A DNA stretch of 64,000 nt from Halomonas maura. GTDB taxonomy: Bacteria; Pseudomonadota; Gammaproteobacteria; Pseudomonadales; Halomonadaceae. The stretch is from assembly GCF_030409305.1 (NCBI RefSeq), contig NZ_JAUFPQ010000031.1, positions 1 through 64,000 on the forward strand. Reading direction: 5' to 3'. The position numbers were made by a program, and so were the translations under genes. Shown in pieces: positions 63,804 to 64,000 of the stretch. Below the pieces are notes generated by a model, which was not told the DNA's origin, made no database searches, and worked only from the letters and a program-made list of their open reading frames with translations. Positions within the stretch are counted from its first letter, which is position 1. Each line of letters opens with the position of its first letter.

Positions 63804-64000
63804 TCAGGCGCGGCGCCGATAATGGTTGAGCTTGTCCTCGTCGAGGCTGATGCCGAGGCCGGGGCCGGCCGGCAGGTCGACGCCGAACTCGTGGTAACGC
63901 AGCGGCTCGGCGACGATGTCGTCCTTGAGCAGCAGCGGGCCGAACATCTCGGTGCCCCAGGTCAGCTCGCCGAGCGTCGCCCAGGCATGCAGGGAGGCGG
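63804..64000 (-). CDS. catB: muconate cycloisomerase, C-terminal part
   Basis: Only the last 65 codons or so are in the window; the gene runs off the right edge. The visible C-terminus contains ELTWGTEMFGPLLL, then EPLRYHEFGVDLPAGPGLGISLDEDKL (in parts) and ends HYRRRA, matching the end of CatB, the enolase-superfamily enzyme that cyclises cis,cis-muconate to muconolactone. It is followed by catC and catA. Confidence 0.9.
   Translation of the reverse strand, partial: ASLHAWATLGELTWGTEMFGPLLLKDDIVAEPLRYHEFGVDLPAGPGLGISLDEDKLNHYRRRA

Overview
The window is GC-rich, densely packed gammaproteobacterial DNA, with mostly strong AGGAG-type ribosome binding sites. The gene content (FdhA, MmsA, several TRAP transporters, Na+-coupled symporters, kynurenine and catechol catabolism) best fits a halophilic Halomonas-like bacterium. 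That assignment is inferred from gene content, not from a marker gene. No rRNA, tRNA, CRISPR array, insertion sequence or phage gene was seen. The window reads as a core/catabolic region, not a mobile island.

Layout. 0-3.4 kb: start of fdhA (formaldehyde dehydrogenase), an APC permease, a small HTH protein and a secreted DUF4412-like protein. 3.4-8.3 kb (minus): a TPP riboswitch controlling an SSS-family symporter, then ilvD and a lipoprotein. 8.5-14.1 kb: an alcohol dehydrogenase with an AhpD-like protein, a FAD oxidase gene broken by a 53-bp tandem duplication, and a zeta-toxin-like P-loop kinase. 14.3-20.9 kb: MFS and GDSL genes with a divergent LysR gene, and mmsA with a divergent LysR gene. 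21.2-28.9 kb: katG, then a nickel/peptide-type ABC importer behind two Zur-box-like sequences, and a secreted cupin. 29.0-33.4 kb (minus): selO, an AstE/AspA-like hydrolase and a GCS2-type ligase. 33.7-39.2 kb (minus): a receiver-domain/glutamate-dehydrogenase fusion in a two-gene operon with a hybrid histidine kinase. 39.4-46.8 kb: a GntR regulator divergent from a malonate operon (TRAP transporter, malonyl-CoA decarboxylase, malonyl-CoA synthetase) ending in a maleate isomerase-type gene. 46.8-53.2 kb: DUF2252, an NSS transporter, kynB, kynU, a divergent Lrp-type regulator, a Cys-rich zinc protein and DUF1992. 53.3-58.2 kb: DUF1028, a GntR regulator, an M20 amidohydrolase and a YfcC transporter, linked by shared ATTTATCATGATAAAT-type operators. 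58.3-64 kb (minus): the end of catB, catC, catA, a TRAP transporter and a Rid-like/alpha-beta hydrolase fusion.

How parts may work together. KynB and KynU convert formylkynurenine to anthranilate. Anthranilate is normally oxidised to catechol, which CatA, CatB and CatC would pass to the beta-ketoadipate pathway, so the two clusters may be metabolically linked, although the anthranilate dioxygenase is not here. The malonate operon imports malonate, charges it with CoA and decarboxylates it to acetyl-CoA. The most unusual items are the receiver-GDH fusion with its kinase, the Zur-type control of a NikA-like ABC operon, the TPP-riboswitch symporter, the GntR operator set, and a family of small hairpins sharing the apical core CATGGATG.
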